Positions 10,233 through 23,937 are shown, counted from the stretch's first letter. The stretch is 64,000 bases of DNA from Pseudomonas sp. S37 (GCF_016658545.1 NZ_JACVZC010000009.1:1-64000); one strand, 5' to 3'. Numbers and translations: made by a program. Notes: generated by a model not told the origin, from the sequence alone.

Positions 10233-10324
10233 GGCCTCTTCGCGGGTAAACCCGCTCCTACAGGTGAAGTACCGCCTTCAGGCCAGTGGTGATCCTGTGG
10301 GAGCGGGTTTACCCGCGAAGCAGG
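10233..10324. repeat. REP pair between the 121-aa gene and valS
   Basis: Two inverted copies of CGCGGGTAAACCCGCTCC(C/T)AC with CTTCG ends outward. They lie between the unknown gene ending at 10343 and the valS start, so they may limit read-through or protect the upstream mRNA (inference). Confidence 0.85.
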
Positions 10325-10342
10325 CAACAGCGATGTCCGGTA

Positions 10343-10708
10343 TTACTCCGAACGTTTGATCAACCGCTCGATCCGCGCATCCAGCCGGCGCTTGATCTCG
10401 TTCTCGATATGCGGGGTAAAATCGTTGATCACGTCCTGCATGATCATTTGCGCAGCAGCACGCAGTTCGCTTTCCAGGTGCAGCAGGGTGTCCTGGCGGC
10501 GCGTTTGCGGGTCTTCATCGGGCAGGGCCGCTGCAGGTGCCGCAGCAGGCGCGGGGTTGCCGGCGGGCTCGTCGAGCAATAACGGGATTTGCTCCACCGT
10601 TTCGGTCAGCAGCGGTGGTTGCAGGTCGGCGTCGCCCAGCAACTGGCGGATCGACTCAAGGTCGTCGAGCAGATGGGCGGAGTCGGGCAGGGGAGAGTGC
10701 TTGTCCAT
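10343..10708 (-). CDS. Conserved small protein of unknown function, between holC and valS
   Basis: 121 residues from ATG 10708; a TTG at 10717 in the same frame overlaps the holC stop. Three parts are visible: an acidic leucine-rich N-terminus (LLDDLESIRQLLGDADLQPPLL), a low-complexity Pro/Ala linker near residues 53-66, and a charged helical C-terminus (HLESELRAAAQMIMQDVINDF...IENEIKRRLDARIERLIKR). No signal peptide or membrane span. I do not recognise a domain. Coupling to holC suggests a role near the replisome or simply housekeeping co-expression (inference). Confidence 0.75.
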   Translation of the reverse strand: MDKHSPLPDSAHLLDDLESIRQLLGDADLQPPLLTETVEQIPLLLDEPAGNPAPAAAPAAALPDEDPQTRRQDTLLHLESELRAAAQMIMQDVINDFTPHIENEIKRRLDARIERLIKRSE

Positions 10709-10713
10709 CGTCG

Positions 10714-11142
10714 TCAAAGTCGCTGTAAGCGGTGGTCTTGCAGAGCATAGCCCTGTTCGCGGTAGAAACGGAATCGCTCTCGGGCCGATTGGCGAATGCC
10801 GGGCTCCTCGACGACAATTTCCGCCACCCGTTCGAACTGGCCGACAAAGCCCGGCACACCGGCACCCAGGTTGATCAGCAGGTCATGGTGGTCGCCGGCA
10901 TTGTCAGCCAGGCCCAGGGCCACGCCAGCATCGGCATGCACCTCGGCCAGGTCGTGGGGTACGAAGGCTTCGCCCTTGAAACGCCACAGGCGCAGGTCCA
11001 GCTCGTTGCGCTGCTCGGCGTCCTGGCAATGCAGATAGACCCGGTGGCCGAGGCGCCAGGCCTTCTCGCACAGCTTGCAGGCGAAATCGAGCCGCGCCGA
11101 CAGCGAGTCGGTTGGCAGTATGTAGAAGTCGACTTTGCTCAT
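10714..11142 (-). CDS. holC: DNA polymerase III chi subunit
   Basis: 142 residues. The N-terminus MSKVDFYILPTDSLSARLDFACKL and the CEKAWRLGHRVYLHCQD segment are typical of HolC. Chi, with psi, links the clamp-loader complex to single-strand binding protein at the replication fork. It lies 50 bp downstream of pepA on the same strand, the usual pepA-holC-valS order of gammaproteobacteria, here with an extra small gene before valS. Confidence 0.93.
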   Translation of the reverse strand: MSKVDFYILPTDSLSARLDFACKLCEKAWRLGHRVYLHCQDAEQRNELDLRLWRFKGEAFVPHDLAEVHADAGVALGLADNAGDHHDLLINLGAGVPGFVGQFERVAEIVVEEPGIRQSARERFRFYREQGYALQDHRLQRL

Positions 11143-11192
11143 GATCGGTATCGCCGGCCGGCGGTGCGCAAGACACCGCCGGCATCACGGCG

Positions 11193-12987
<1,795 letters not shown>

Positions 12988-14103
12988 TTGATCGTCTTTC
13001 GTTATCTGTCCCGCGAGGTCCTGGTGACCTTGAGCGCCGTCAGCGCCGTGCTGCTGGTGATCATCATGAGCGGGCGCTTCATCAAGTACCTGGCCCAGGC
13101 CGCCCAGGGCGTGCTCGACCCGGGGGTATTGTTCCTGATCATGGGCTTCCGCCTGCCGGGCTTCCTGCAGCTGATCCTGCCCTTGGGTCTGTTCCTCGGC
13201 ATTCTCCTGGCTTACGGGCGCCTTTACCTGGAAAGCGAGATGACCGTGCTGTCGGCCACCGGCATGAGCCAGCAGCGCCTGCTGGGCCTGACCATGGCCC
13301 CGGCCGCACTGGTTGCCCTGCTGGTGGCCTGGCTGAGCCTGAGCCTGGCACCGCTGGGCGTGGCCCAGGTGCAGCAGATCATCGCCCAGCAGGACACCCT
13401 GACCGAGTTCGACACGCTGGTGCCGGGCCGTTTCCAGACCTTGCGCGACGGTTCGCGGGTGACCTACACCGAGCAGCTGTCGGACGACCGCGTCAAGCTC
13501 GGGGGCGTGTTCATCTCCGAAAAACGCTTCAACCAGGATAAAACCAAGGACCGTGCGCCGTCGGTGCTGGTCGCCGAAAAGGGCCACCAGGAAATCCAGG
13601 CCGATGGTAACCGCTACCTGGTGCTGGAAAACGGCTATCGCTACGACGGTAACCCTGGCCAGGCCGATTACCGTGCGATCAAGTACGATACCTATGGCGT
13701 GCTGCTGCCCAAGCCGGAAGTCGCCGAGGAAGTCACCGAGCGCGAAGCCATCCCGACCCTCGACCTGTTCGGCAAGACCGACCTGCGCGAGCGCGCCGAG
13801 CTGCAATGGCGGCTGTCGCTGCCCATCCTGGTGTTCGTGGTAACGCTGCTGGCGGTGCCACTGTCCCGGGTCAACCCGCGCCAGGGCCGCTTCCTCAAGC
13901 TGCTGCCGGCAATTCTTCTGTACATGGCTTACCTGACAATGCTGATTTCCGTGCGCGGCGCCCTCGAGAAGGGCAAGCTGCCGATTGCCTTGGGCATGTG
14001 GTGGGTCCACGGCCTGTTCCTGCTGATCGGCCTTGGCCTGATGTACTGGGAACCTTTGCGCCTCAAGCGCGCCGCCCGCCGTGCGGAGGTGGCCCATGGC
14101 TAA
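12988..14103 (+). CDS. lptF: LPS export ABC transporter permease LptF
   Basis: 371 residues from TTG 12988 (L/M-IVFRYLSREVL), which has AGGAG at 12975-12979 with good spacing. ATG 12952 in the same frame has no ribosome site and adds 12 residues that family members lack. Six membrane spans flank a periplasmic beta-jellyroll domain (about residues 130-260; FQTLRDGSRVTYTEQL, NRYLVLENGYRYDG). With LptG and two LptB it extracts lipopolysaccharide from the inner membrane and pushes it onto LptC. It overlaps lptG by 8 bp. Confidence 0.94.
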   Translation: MIVFRYLSREVLVTLSAVSAVLLVIIMSGRFIKYLAQAAQGVLDPGVLFLIMGFRLPGFLQLILPLGLFLGILLAYGRLYLESEMTVLSATGMSQQRLLGLTMAPAALVALLVAWLSLSLAPLGVAQVQQIIAQQDTLTEFDTLVPGRFQTLRDGSRVTYTEQLSDDRVKLGGVFISEKRFNQDKTKDRAPSVLVAEKGHQEIQADGNRYLVLENGYRYDGNPGQADYRAIKYDTYGVLLPKPEVAEEVTEREAIPTLDLFGKTDLRERAELQWRLSLPILVFVVTLLAVPLSRVNPRQGRFLKLLPAILLYMAYLTMLISVRGALEKGKLPIALGMWWVHGLFLLIGLGLMYWEPLRLKRAARRAEVAHG

Positions 14104-15157
14104 GCTCGACCGCTACATCGGCCAGAGCGTGCTGCTGGCCATCCTGGCCGTGCTGGGCATCATCCTCGGCCTGGCTTCGCTGTTCGCCTTCATCGACGAG
14201 ATGAGCGACCTGAGTGACACCTACACGGTGATGGAAGCGGGCAACTACGTGCTGCTGACCGCACCGCGGCGCTTGTACGACATGCTACCGATGGCCGCGC
14301 TGATCGGCTGCCTGATTGGCCTGGGCAGCCTGGCCAGCAGCAGTGAACTGACCATCATGCGTGCCGCCGGGGTTTCCATCGGCCGCATTGTCTGGGCGGT
14401 GATGAAACCGATGCTGGTACTGATGCTGGTTGGCCTGCTGATCGGCGAGTACGTGGCTCCGGTGACCGAGAACAAAGCCCAGGCCGACCGTTCCCTGGCC
14501 CAGGGCGGTGGTGAGGCGCAGAGTTCCAAGCGTGGTATGTGGCACCGCCAGGGCGAGGAGTTCGTGCACATCAACGCCGTGCAGCCCAACGGCCTGTTGC
14601 TGGGGGTAACCCGCTACCGCTTCGACAGCGAGCGCAAGATCCAGACATCCAGTTTTGCCCGTCGTGCCCAGTACAATGACGATCACTGGTTGCTCAGCGA
14701 TGTCAGCACCACCTTCTTCCGCGGTGACCACACCGAGGTGGTGAAGGCCCCGAGCGAGCGCTGGGATGTATCGCTGACCCCGCAGTTGCTCAATACCGTG
14801 ATCCTGGCGCCGGAGTCGCTGTCGATTACCGGGTTGTGGGACTACATCCACTACCTGTCCGATCAGGGCCTGAACAACGCCCGTTACTGGCTGGCATTCT
14901 GGACCAAGGTGCTGCAACCGATGGTTACTGCGGCACTGGTGCTGATGGCGATTTCATTCATCTTTGGTCCGCTGCGTTCGGTGACCCTTGGCCAGCGCGT
15001 GTTCACCGGTGTGCTGGTGGGCTTCGTGTTCCGTATCGGGCAGGACCTGCTCGGGCCTTCGAGCCAGGTGTTCGGCTTCCCGCCATTGCTGGCGGTGGTG
15101 ATCCCGGCGGGTATCTGTGCGTTGGCCGGTGTGTGGTTGTTGCGTAGGGCAGGTTGA
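14096..15157 (+). CDS. lptG: LPS export ABC transporter permease LptG
   Basis: 353 residues. ATG 14096 (MAKLDRYIGQSVLLAIL) overlaps the lptF stop by 8 bp and sits behind GGAGG. Topology mirrors LptF: three N-terminal spans (with RLYDMLPMAALIGCLIGLG), a periplasmic domain (HRQGEEFVHINAV; LLGVTRYRFD), and three C-terminal spans ending LLRRAG. It is the second permease of the LptB2FG lipopolysaccharide extractor. A hairpin terminator follows. Confidence 0.95.
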   Translation: MAKLDRYIGQSVLLAILAVLGIILGLASLFAFIDEMSDLSDTYTVMEAGNYVLLTAPRRLYDMLPMAALIGCLIGLGSLASSSELTIMRAAGVSIGRIVWAVMKPMLVLMLVGLLIGEYVAPVTENKAQADRSLAQGGGEAQSSKRGMWHRQGEEFVHINAVQPNGLLLGVTRYRFDSERKIQTSSFARRAQYNDDHWLLSDVSTTFFRGDHTEVVKAPSERWDVSLTPQLLNTVILAPESLSITGLWDYIHYLSDQGLNNARYWLAFWTKVLQPMVTAALVLMAISFIFGPLRSVTLGQRVFTGVLVGFVFRIGQDLLGPSSQVFGFPPLLAVVIPAGICALAGVWLLRRAG

Positions 15158-15176
15158 TGGCCTGAGCTGCACAAGG

Positions 15177-15202
15177 AAGCCGACCTCAGGGTCGGCTTTT
15201 TC
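15177..15202 (+). terminator. Rho-independent terminator of lptFG
   Basis: Stem GCCGAC/GTCGGC (with flanking AA/TT pairs) and a short loop, followed by TTTTT, 20 bp after the lptG stop. Confidence 0.85.
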
Positions 15203-15220
15203 ATGGGTGTTAACCTGTGC

Positions 15221-15315
15221 GGGCCTATTCGCGGGTAAACCCGCTCCCACAGGGATCGCATGGATTTCGAACCCTGTGCTGTACCTGTGGGAGCGGGTTC
15301 ACCCGCGAAGAGGCC
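15221..15315. repeat. REP pair downstream of lptG
   Basis: Inverted copies of CGCGGGTAAACCCGCTCCCAC and its complement with GTGGGAGC ends facing inward. It lies between the converging lptG and RDD genes. Confidence 0.85.
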
Positions 15316-15340
15316 CTCAAAGGCAAAACAAATCCCCAGC

Positions 15341-15829
15341 TTATTTCTTCTGCTTCGGCACCCGCACCAACTGGCTTTCCGAATAAATGTCATGCCAGCC
15401 ACGCTTGCGCTTGTCGATCAGTACCCAGAAGAACCCCAGCCCCAAACACAGCCACGACGCGATCGACACCACAAAGCGCAGCAGCGCCTGCCACAGGCTG
15501 ATGGCCGAGCCATCGGCGTTCTGTACTCTCACGCCCCACACCTGCATGCCCAAGGTCTGCCCGCCATGGGTCCAGAACTTGGCAAAGAAACCGAACAAGG
15601 CAAACAGCAATACCGTCGACAGCAGCGGGTCGCCATCCAGCGCACCGGCCTCGGTCAGCTCGCGCATGCGTGCTTCGCCGATGATCGCCATCTGGATCAT
15701 CTTGTAGGCGCCGGCGGTCACGATCAGCAGCGCCGTGCACAACAAAAAGTCATAGAACATCGCCGCCAGGCGCCGGCCCAGGCCGACCGGCGGAAATTCA
15801 CCCTGGGGTGTGAGCAGAGGCTTGGTCAT
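15341..15829 (-). CDS. RDD-family membrane protein
   Basis: 162 residues. The RDD pattern is present: an N-terminal GLGRRLAAMFYDFLL (Arg then Asp at the first span), a central WTHGGQTLGMQVWGVRV motif, and a C-terminal ...DKRKRGWHDIYSESQLV segment. There are three predicted spans. RDD proteins are inner-membrane proteins of largely unknown function, some suggested as ion exchangers. The basic C-terminus ends KQKK. Convergent with lptG and downstream of the cold-shock gene. Confidence 0.85.
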   Translation of the reverse strand: MTKPLLTPQGEFPPVGLGRRLAAMFYDFLLCTALLIVTAGAYKMIQMAIIGEARMRELTEAGALDGDPLLSTVLLFALFGFFAKFWTHGGQTLGMQVWGVRVQNADGSAISLWQALLRFVVSIASWLCLGLGFFWVLIDKRKRGWHDIYSESQLVRVPKQKK

Positions 15830-15877
15830 GCAGGACAGCTCCAGAAATCGAAGCCGCTATTCTACGGGCAAAAAAAA

Positions 15878-15905
15878 GCCCCTGCACTTGGCAGGGGCTT
15901 TTGGG
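15878..15905 (-). terminator. Rho-independent terminator of the cold-shock gene
   Basis: On the minus strand: AAAAGCCCCTGC stem, 5-nt loop, GCAGGGGCTTTT, then a run of T. It lies 15 bp past the csp stop. The opposite strand has a shorter T tract. Confidence 0.9.
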
Positions 15906-15919
15906 TGTCTGGTATTCGC

Positions 15920-16132
15920 TTAGGCGATGACCTGAACCTTGTCAGCCTGCTGGCCTTTCTGGCCCTGGACTGCTTCGAAGCTGACTTTCTGGCCTTCTTT
16001 CAGGCTCTTGAAGCCGTTGCCTTCGATAGCGCGGAAGTGCACGAACAGATCCGGACCGCTTTCTGGGGTGATGAAGCCGTAACCTTTTTCGTCATTGAAC
16101 CACTTGACGGTACCGTTCTGACGCTCAGCCAT
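15920..16132 (-). CDS. CspA-family cold-shock protein
   Basis: 70 residues, a single cold-shock domain. RNP-1 (KGYGFITPE) and RNP-2 (DLFVHF) nucleic-acid-binding motifs are intact, after the usual NGTVKWFND start. Such proteins bind single-stranded RNA/DNA and melt RNA structure. AGGAAAT lies 6-12 nt before the ATG. The leader carries a dyad at 16173-16198. Which paralogue this is, and whether it is cold-induced, cannot be told from sequence. Confidence 0.93.
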   Translation of the reverse strand: MAERQNGTVKWFNDEKGYGFITPESGPDLFVHFRAIEGNGFKSLKEGQKVSFEAVQGQKGQQADKVQVIA

Positions 16133-16490
16133 TGTCTTATTTCCTATGGAGCTTAAATTTTGATGACAGTTACTTTCGCACTTTTTTGTAAGCGAAAGAT
16201 TACTGGGCTGTTTTGCAGGAAAGTAAGAGACGTCGAACGGGTTGTAGCAACTCTCGGCTACTGGCCCAGGTCACGAACTGTTGCGACCCATGCAAACACA
16301 GTGCAGTGAATGTACGCCAACTCCCGAGCGAAAAACAAGCCCTTGGTCGTATGGAAAACCGGCCGTTTGCCGATAACCGACCGCTTTGTCGGAAACGGCA
16401 TGGCGCCTGGCCTGGCGCCATGTTCAAAAGTTATTGGGCAGGTTCGAAAACGAATATGTGGCGCCTGCCCAAAACCTTCACAAAGCTGTT
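16133..16490. other. 358-bp region between csp and gcvT
   Basis: Holds the 5' leader of the cold-shock gene and the 3' end of the gcv operon. Visible structures are a dyad CTTTCGC...GCGAAAG at 16173-16198, 41 bp upstream of the csp ATG, and a 9-bp inverted repeat CATGGCGCC/GGCGCCATG at 16399-16422 with a 6-nt loop. The latter has no T run, so it is not a clear terminator. Short overlapping ORFs here look spurious. Confidence 0.5.
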
Positions 16491-17612
16491 TCAACCCCGG
16501 TAGTAACGTTGTGCTACGAAAGGCATTTTGCTGACTTTCAAGGCAACCTTCTTGCCGCGCACCACGGCAAACAGCGCGGTGTCGACTGCGGCATGTTCAC
16601 TATCGATATAACCCATTGCAACAGGTGCGCCGAGTGTCGGGCCAAAACCACCACTGCACACTTTGCCGACCGGTTTATCGTTGGCATCGACAATGTCCGC
16701 ACCTTCACGCACGGGGGTGCGCTCTTGCGGCAACAGGCCCACACGTTTGCGTGCGACACCGTCGCGCTGGTGAGCAAAGATTGCTTCGGCGCCCGGGAAA
16801 CCGGCGGCACGTTCGCCGTCGGCGCGGCGGACCTTGGAAATGGCCCACAGCAGGCTGGCTTCGATCGGCGTGGTCTCGCTGTTCATGTCGTGGCCATACA
16901 GGCACAGGCCCGCTTCCAGGCGCAGCGAATCGCGAGCGCCCAGGCCAATCGGCTGCACCTCCGGCTCGGCCAGCAGGCGGCGCGCGAGGGCGTCGGCTGC
17001 GTGGGCCGGGACCGAGATCTCGTAGCCGTCTTCGCCGGTGTAGCCCGAGCGGCTGACGAAGCAGTCTTCACCCAGCAGTTTCACCGGGCGGAACTGCATG
17101 AAGGTCATGCCGGCCACTTCCGGGGCCAGGCGCTCCAGTACCTTGACTGCCGCCAGGCCTTGCAGGGCCAGCAGGGCACGCTCCTCAAACAGCGGCTGTA
17201 TTTCGCAGCGGTTGCCGATGTGCTTTTGCAGGTGGGCCAGGTCCTGGTCCTTGCAGGCAGCGTTGACCACCAGAAACAGCGTGTCGTCGCCCAGGTTGGC
17301 GACCATCAGGTCGTCAAGGATGCCGCCTTGCTCATTGGTGAACATGGCGTAGCGCTGCATGCCCACCGGCAAGTCGATGATGTCCACCGGCACCAGGCTT
17401 TCCAGGGCCTTGGCCGCGTCGGCGCCGCGCAGGATGATCTGGCCCATGTGCGAGACATCGAACAGGCCGGCCTGCTCGCGGGTGTGCAGGTGCTCCTTGA
17501 GCACGCCCAGCGGGTACTGCACCGGCATGTCGTAGCCAGCGAACGGCACCATGCGCGCACCCAGTTCCAGGTGCAGGGCATGCAGTGGGGTCTTGAGCAG
17601 TGTTTCGGACAT
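16491..17612 (-). CDS. gcvT: Aminomethyltransferase, glycine cleavage T protein
   Basis: 373 residues. Family features: MVPFAGYDMPVQYP near the N-terminus, SHMGQIILRG, CFVSRSGYTGEDGYEI and the C-terminal beta-barrel. It transfers the methylene group from aminomethyl-lipoyl-GcvH to tetrahydrofolate, releasing ammonia. It is the last gene of the gcvH-gcvP-sdaA-gcvT run, 27 bp after sdaA. Confidence 0.95.
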   Translation of the reverse strand: MSETLLKTPLHALHLELGARMVPFAGYDMPVQYPLGVLKEHLHTREQAGLFDVSHMGQIILRGADAAKALESLVPVDIIDLPVGMQRYAMFTNEQGGILDDLMVANLGDDTLFLVVNAACKDQDLAHLQKHIGNRCEIQPLFEERALLALQGLAAVKVLERLAPEVAGMTFMQFRPVKLLGEDCFVSRSGYTGEDGYEISVPAHAADALARRLLAEPEVQPIGLGARDSLRLEAGLCLYGHDMNSETTPIEASLLWAISKVRRADGERAAGFPGAEAIFAHQRDGVARKRVGLLPQERTPVREGADIVDANDKPVGKVCSGGFGPTLGAPVAMGYIDSEHAAVDTALFAVVRGKKVALKVSKMPFVAQRYYRG

Positions 17613-17639
17613 CGGTGACTCCTTGCTGTTGTTGTAGGG

Positions 17640-19016
<1,377 letters not shown>

Positions 19017-19052
19017 GGTGACCTCCAAACCGGCTCTTCAGGTTGGTGGGAC

Positions 19053-19129
19053 CCTGTGGGAGCGGGTTTACCCGCGAATGCGGCGGTAACGCCACCATTG
19101 CATTCGCGGTTAAACCCGCTCCTACACAG
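19053..19129. repeat. REP pair between gcvP and sdaA
   Basis: Inverted copies of GTGGGAGCGGGTTTACCCGCGAATG; the right copy has the slightly altered core CGCGGTTAAACCCGCTCCTAC. It is inside the presumed operon, where P. aeruginosa carries glyA2. Confidence 0.85.
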
Positions 19130-19166
19130 AGCCCGCCACCCAAGGGGAGGTGGCGGGGAGGGGCTA

Positions 19167-22022
<2,856 letters not shown>

Positions 22023-22033
22023 GGCGGGGTCCC

Positions 22034-22417
22034 TCAGGCGTCGTCGTTGGCTTTGAGCAGGCGGTCGTAGGCGTCCTGGTCGAGCAGGGCGCTGACAGCA
22101 GCGGCATCGGCGGGCTTGAAGCGGAAGAACCAGCCTTCGCCCATCGGGTCTTCGTTGACCAGTTCCGGGCTGTCTTCAAGCTGGGCGTTGACCTCGACCA
22201 CTTCACCGGTCAGTGGCATGTACACGCCGCTGGCGGCTTTGACCGACTCGACGGTGGATGCTTCGCTGCCTTTCTCATACTGCTGCAACTCTGGCAGTTG
22301 CACGAAAACCACATCGCCAAGTGCATTCTGGGCGTAGGCGGTGATGCCCACGGTGACGCTGCCATCGGCTTCGACGCGCAGCCATTCGTGGTCTTCAGTA
22401 AAACGCAACTCGCTCAT
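22034..22417 (-). CDS. gcvH: Glycine cleavage system H protein
   Basis: 127 residues. The lipoylation site is Lys60 in [15 protein letters not shown]. It starts [16 protein letters not shown], the standard H-protein N-terminus. It shuttles the aminomethyl group between GcvP and GcvT and electrons to the L protein. First gene of the operon; the upstream region carries a textbook sigma-54 promoter. Confidence 0.96.
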   Translation of the reverse strand: MSELRFTEDHEWLRVEADGSVTVGITAYAQNALGDVVFVQLPELQQYEKGSEASTVESVKAASGVYMPLTGEVVEVNAQLEDSPELVNEDPMGEGWFFRFKPADAAAVSALLDQDAYDRLLKANDDA

Positions 22418-22482
22418 GGGGAATCCTCGGGAAGCAGGGCGTAGGGCGCGGTGGATCCGCGCTCTTGGGGTTGGGATTCCCT

Positions 22483-22501
22483 TAGCAAAAATGCGGCCAA
22501 G
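22483..22501 (-). promoter_or_regulatory. Sigma-54 (-24/-12) promoter of gcvHP-sdaA-gcvT
   Basis: On the minus strand the sequence TTGGCCGCATTTTTGCTA fits the consensus TGGCAC-N5-TTGCT. The invariant GG and GC are separated by exactly 10 nt. It lies about 70 bp upstream of the gcvH ATG. The nearby gcsR gene encodes a sigma-54 activator with an intact GAFTGA motif, which fits. Confidence 0.85.
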
Positions 22502-22518
22502 CTATAAAAAACGTTATA

Positions 22519-22531
22519 AATCAATGAGTTG
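22519..22531. promoter_or_regulatory. IHF binding site match
   Basis: AATCAATGAGTTG is a full match to the IHF consensus WATCAANNNNTTR. It lies just upstream of the -24 element, between promoter and activator boxes, where DNA bending by IHF is typical for sigma-54 promoters. Confidence 0.6.
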
Positions 22532-22597
22532 ATGATTTTGCGTAATCATTCGGTCATGTTTTTGGAATGAAATCGCTACAGCGGGAGGAAGATGAAA

Positions 22598-22620
22598 AAG
22601 GGTTTGGGGATCAAACCCTT
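22598..22620 (-). terminator. Hairpin terminator insulating gcvH from gltS
   Basis: A perfect 9-bp inverted repeat (AAGGGTTTG / CAAACCCTT, 5-nt loop). Read on the minus strand the second arm runs into TTTTTC. It would stop gltS transcripts before the gcvH promoter. Confidence 0.6.
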
Positions 22621-22643
22621 GCGTAGACGCACTGGAATGGCGT

Positions 22644-22680
22644 TGTATTGATTTCGGTACGGTGTATTTAAATCAATACA
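22644..22680. promoter_or_regulatory. Tandem TyrR/GcsR-like activator boxes
   Basis: Two 18-bp boxes with a 1-bp gap: TGTATT-N6-GGTACG at 22644-22661 and the perfect dyad TGTATT-N6-AATACA at 22663-22680. TyrR-type activators bind TGTAAA-N6-TTTACA-like sites. They also form a 12-bp inverted repeat (22643-22654 with 22670-22681). About 160-180 bp upstream of the sigma-54 promoter, a usual enhancer distance. Confidence 0.6.
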
Positions 22681-22687
22681 AAGTTGA

Positions 22688-22720
22688 CTGCACTGGCCCC
22701 CATCGCGGCGGCCAGTGCAG
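22688..22720 (-). terminator. Hairpin after gltS
   Basis: An 11-bp perfect stem (CTGCACTGGCC / GGCCAGTGCAG) with an 11-nt loop, 11 bp past the gltS stop. The T-run on the minus strand is poor (TCAACTTT), so efficiency is uncertain; it may act with the hairpin at 22598-22620. Confidence 0.5.
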
Positions 22721-22731
22721 GAGAAAATCGC

Positions 22732-23937
22732 TTAACCCGCGACAAACATCGGCAGTGCCAGGTACAACTTGATCACGATGACATTGATGATGTCGATGAA
22801 GAACGCCCCTACCATCGGCACCACCAGGAAGGCGATATGCGAGGCGCCGTAGCGCTGGGTCACCGCCTGCATGTTGGCGATCGCTGTGGGCGTTGCGCCC
22901 AGGCCAAAGCCACAGTGCCCGGCAGCCAGCACCGCTGCATCATAGTTACGGCCCATGACCCGGAACGTCACGAAGATCGCAAACAGTGCCATGACCAATG
23001 TCTGTGCGCCGAGCAACACAAAGAATGGCAGGGCGAGTGCTGCCAGGTCCCATAGTTTCAGCGACATCAAGGCAATTGCCAGGAACAACGACAAACTGAC
23101 GTTGCCCAGTACCGAGACTTCGCGCTCGAACACATGATAGAAGCCGAAGGCCGAGAGGCCGTTGCGCAGCAATACACCGACGAACAACACACAAACGAAC
23201 GTTGGCAGTTCGAATGCGGTGCCTTTCAACACGCCATTGAGCAACGAGCCAGCGAGCAAACTGACCGCGATCAGTGCCAGTGTTTCGACAAATGAAAACG
23301 AGGTGATCAGGCGCTCTTTGTCAGGTTGCTCGAAGCCCTTGGGCAGTTGCGGTACTTCTTCTTCAAGCCCGGGTGTTTTTACCTGCTTGATCAGCAACCG
23401 AGCGACGGGGCCGCCAATCAGGCCACCCAGTACCAGGCCGAAGGTGGCAGAAGCCATTGCCAGTTCGGAGGCCGAAGCCAGGCCAAACTTCTCGCTGAAC
23501 GTTGCCCCCCAGGCCGCGCCGGTGCCGTGGCCGCCGGACAGGGTAATTGAGCCGGCCAGCAGGCCCATCAGCGGGTCGAGCCCCAATGCCGTGGCCAGGC
23601 CGATGCCCATGCCGTTCTGTACCAGCAGCAGGCCGGTGACTACCAGCAGGAACACGCTGACCACGCGGCCGCCCTTTTTCAGGCTGGCAAAGTCTGCGCT
23701 CAAGCCGATGGTGGCGAAGAACGCCAGCATCAAGGGGGCTTGCAGCGAGGTATCAAACTGCACGTGTACATCGAAACTGCGCAACGCCAACAGTGCCAAG
23801 GCGACTACCAGGCCGCCGGCAACCGGTTCGGGAATGTTGTAAGTGCGCAAGAAACCAATGCGTGCGACCAGGCCGCGTCCTAGCAACAGCACTAATGAGG
23901 CGGCTACAAGTGTCCCGTAAAAATCGAGTTCAAACAT
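22732..23937 (-). CDS. gltS: Sodium/glutamate symporter GltS
   Basis: 401 residues, about ten membrane spans in two inverted-repeat halves. The family glycine/serine-rich motif LSGGHGTGAAWG is in the first half and HCGFGLGATPTAIANM in the second; these form the substrate and Na+ site. It imports glutamate with Na+. Neighbour of the glycine cleavage operon, but its function there is only metabolic inference. Confidence 0.94.
   Translation of the reverse strand: MFELDFYGTLVAASLVLLLGRGLVARIGFLRTYNIPEPVAGGLVVALALLALRSFDVHVQFDTSLQAPLMLAFFATIGLSADFASLKKGGRVVSVFLLVVTGLLLVQNGMGIGLATALGLDPLMGLLAGSITLSGGHGTGAAWGATFSEKFGLASASELAMASATFGLVLGGLIGGPVARLLIKQVKTPGLEEEVPQLPKGFEQPDKERLITSFSFVETLALIAVSLLAGSLLNGVLKGTAFELPTFVCVLFVGVLLRNGLSAFGFYHVFEREVSVLGNVSLSLFLAIALMSLKLWDLAALALPFFVLLGAQTLVMALFAIFVTFRVMGRNYDAAVLAAGHCGFGLGATPTAIANMQAVTQRYGASHIAFLVVPMVGAFFIDIINVIVIKLYLALPMFVAG

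Larger units (their letters stand above)
22418..22731. other. gcvH control region / gltS 3' region (314 bp)
   Basis: Reading toward gcvH on the minus strand this holds: a hairpin after gltS (22688-22720), two TyrR-like 18-bp boxes (22644-22680), a hairpin-plus-T-run terminator (22598-22620), an IHF consensus match (22519-22531) and a -24/-12 promoter (22483-22501). No ORF is convincing here. Confidence 0.75.

Noticed and set aside
7092..10292. Open frame of 1066 codons on the plus strand opposite valS
   Set aside because: valS is certain by motifs on the other strand. Long antisense frames are expected in GC-rich genes with strong third-base bias; the translation has no domain look.
16200..16503. 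Several short overlapping frames (74-96 codons) between csp and gcvT
   Set aside because: They overlap each other on both strands and lack ribosome sites; the region is better read as leader and operon end.
22418..22560. Glycine riboswitch before gcvH
   Set aside because: No aptamer-like paired helices with the conserved core were visible; the -24/-12 promoter leaves only about 55 nt of leader before the coding region.
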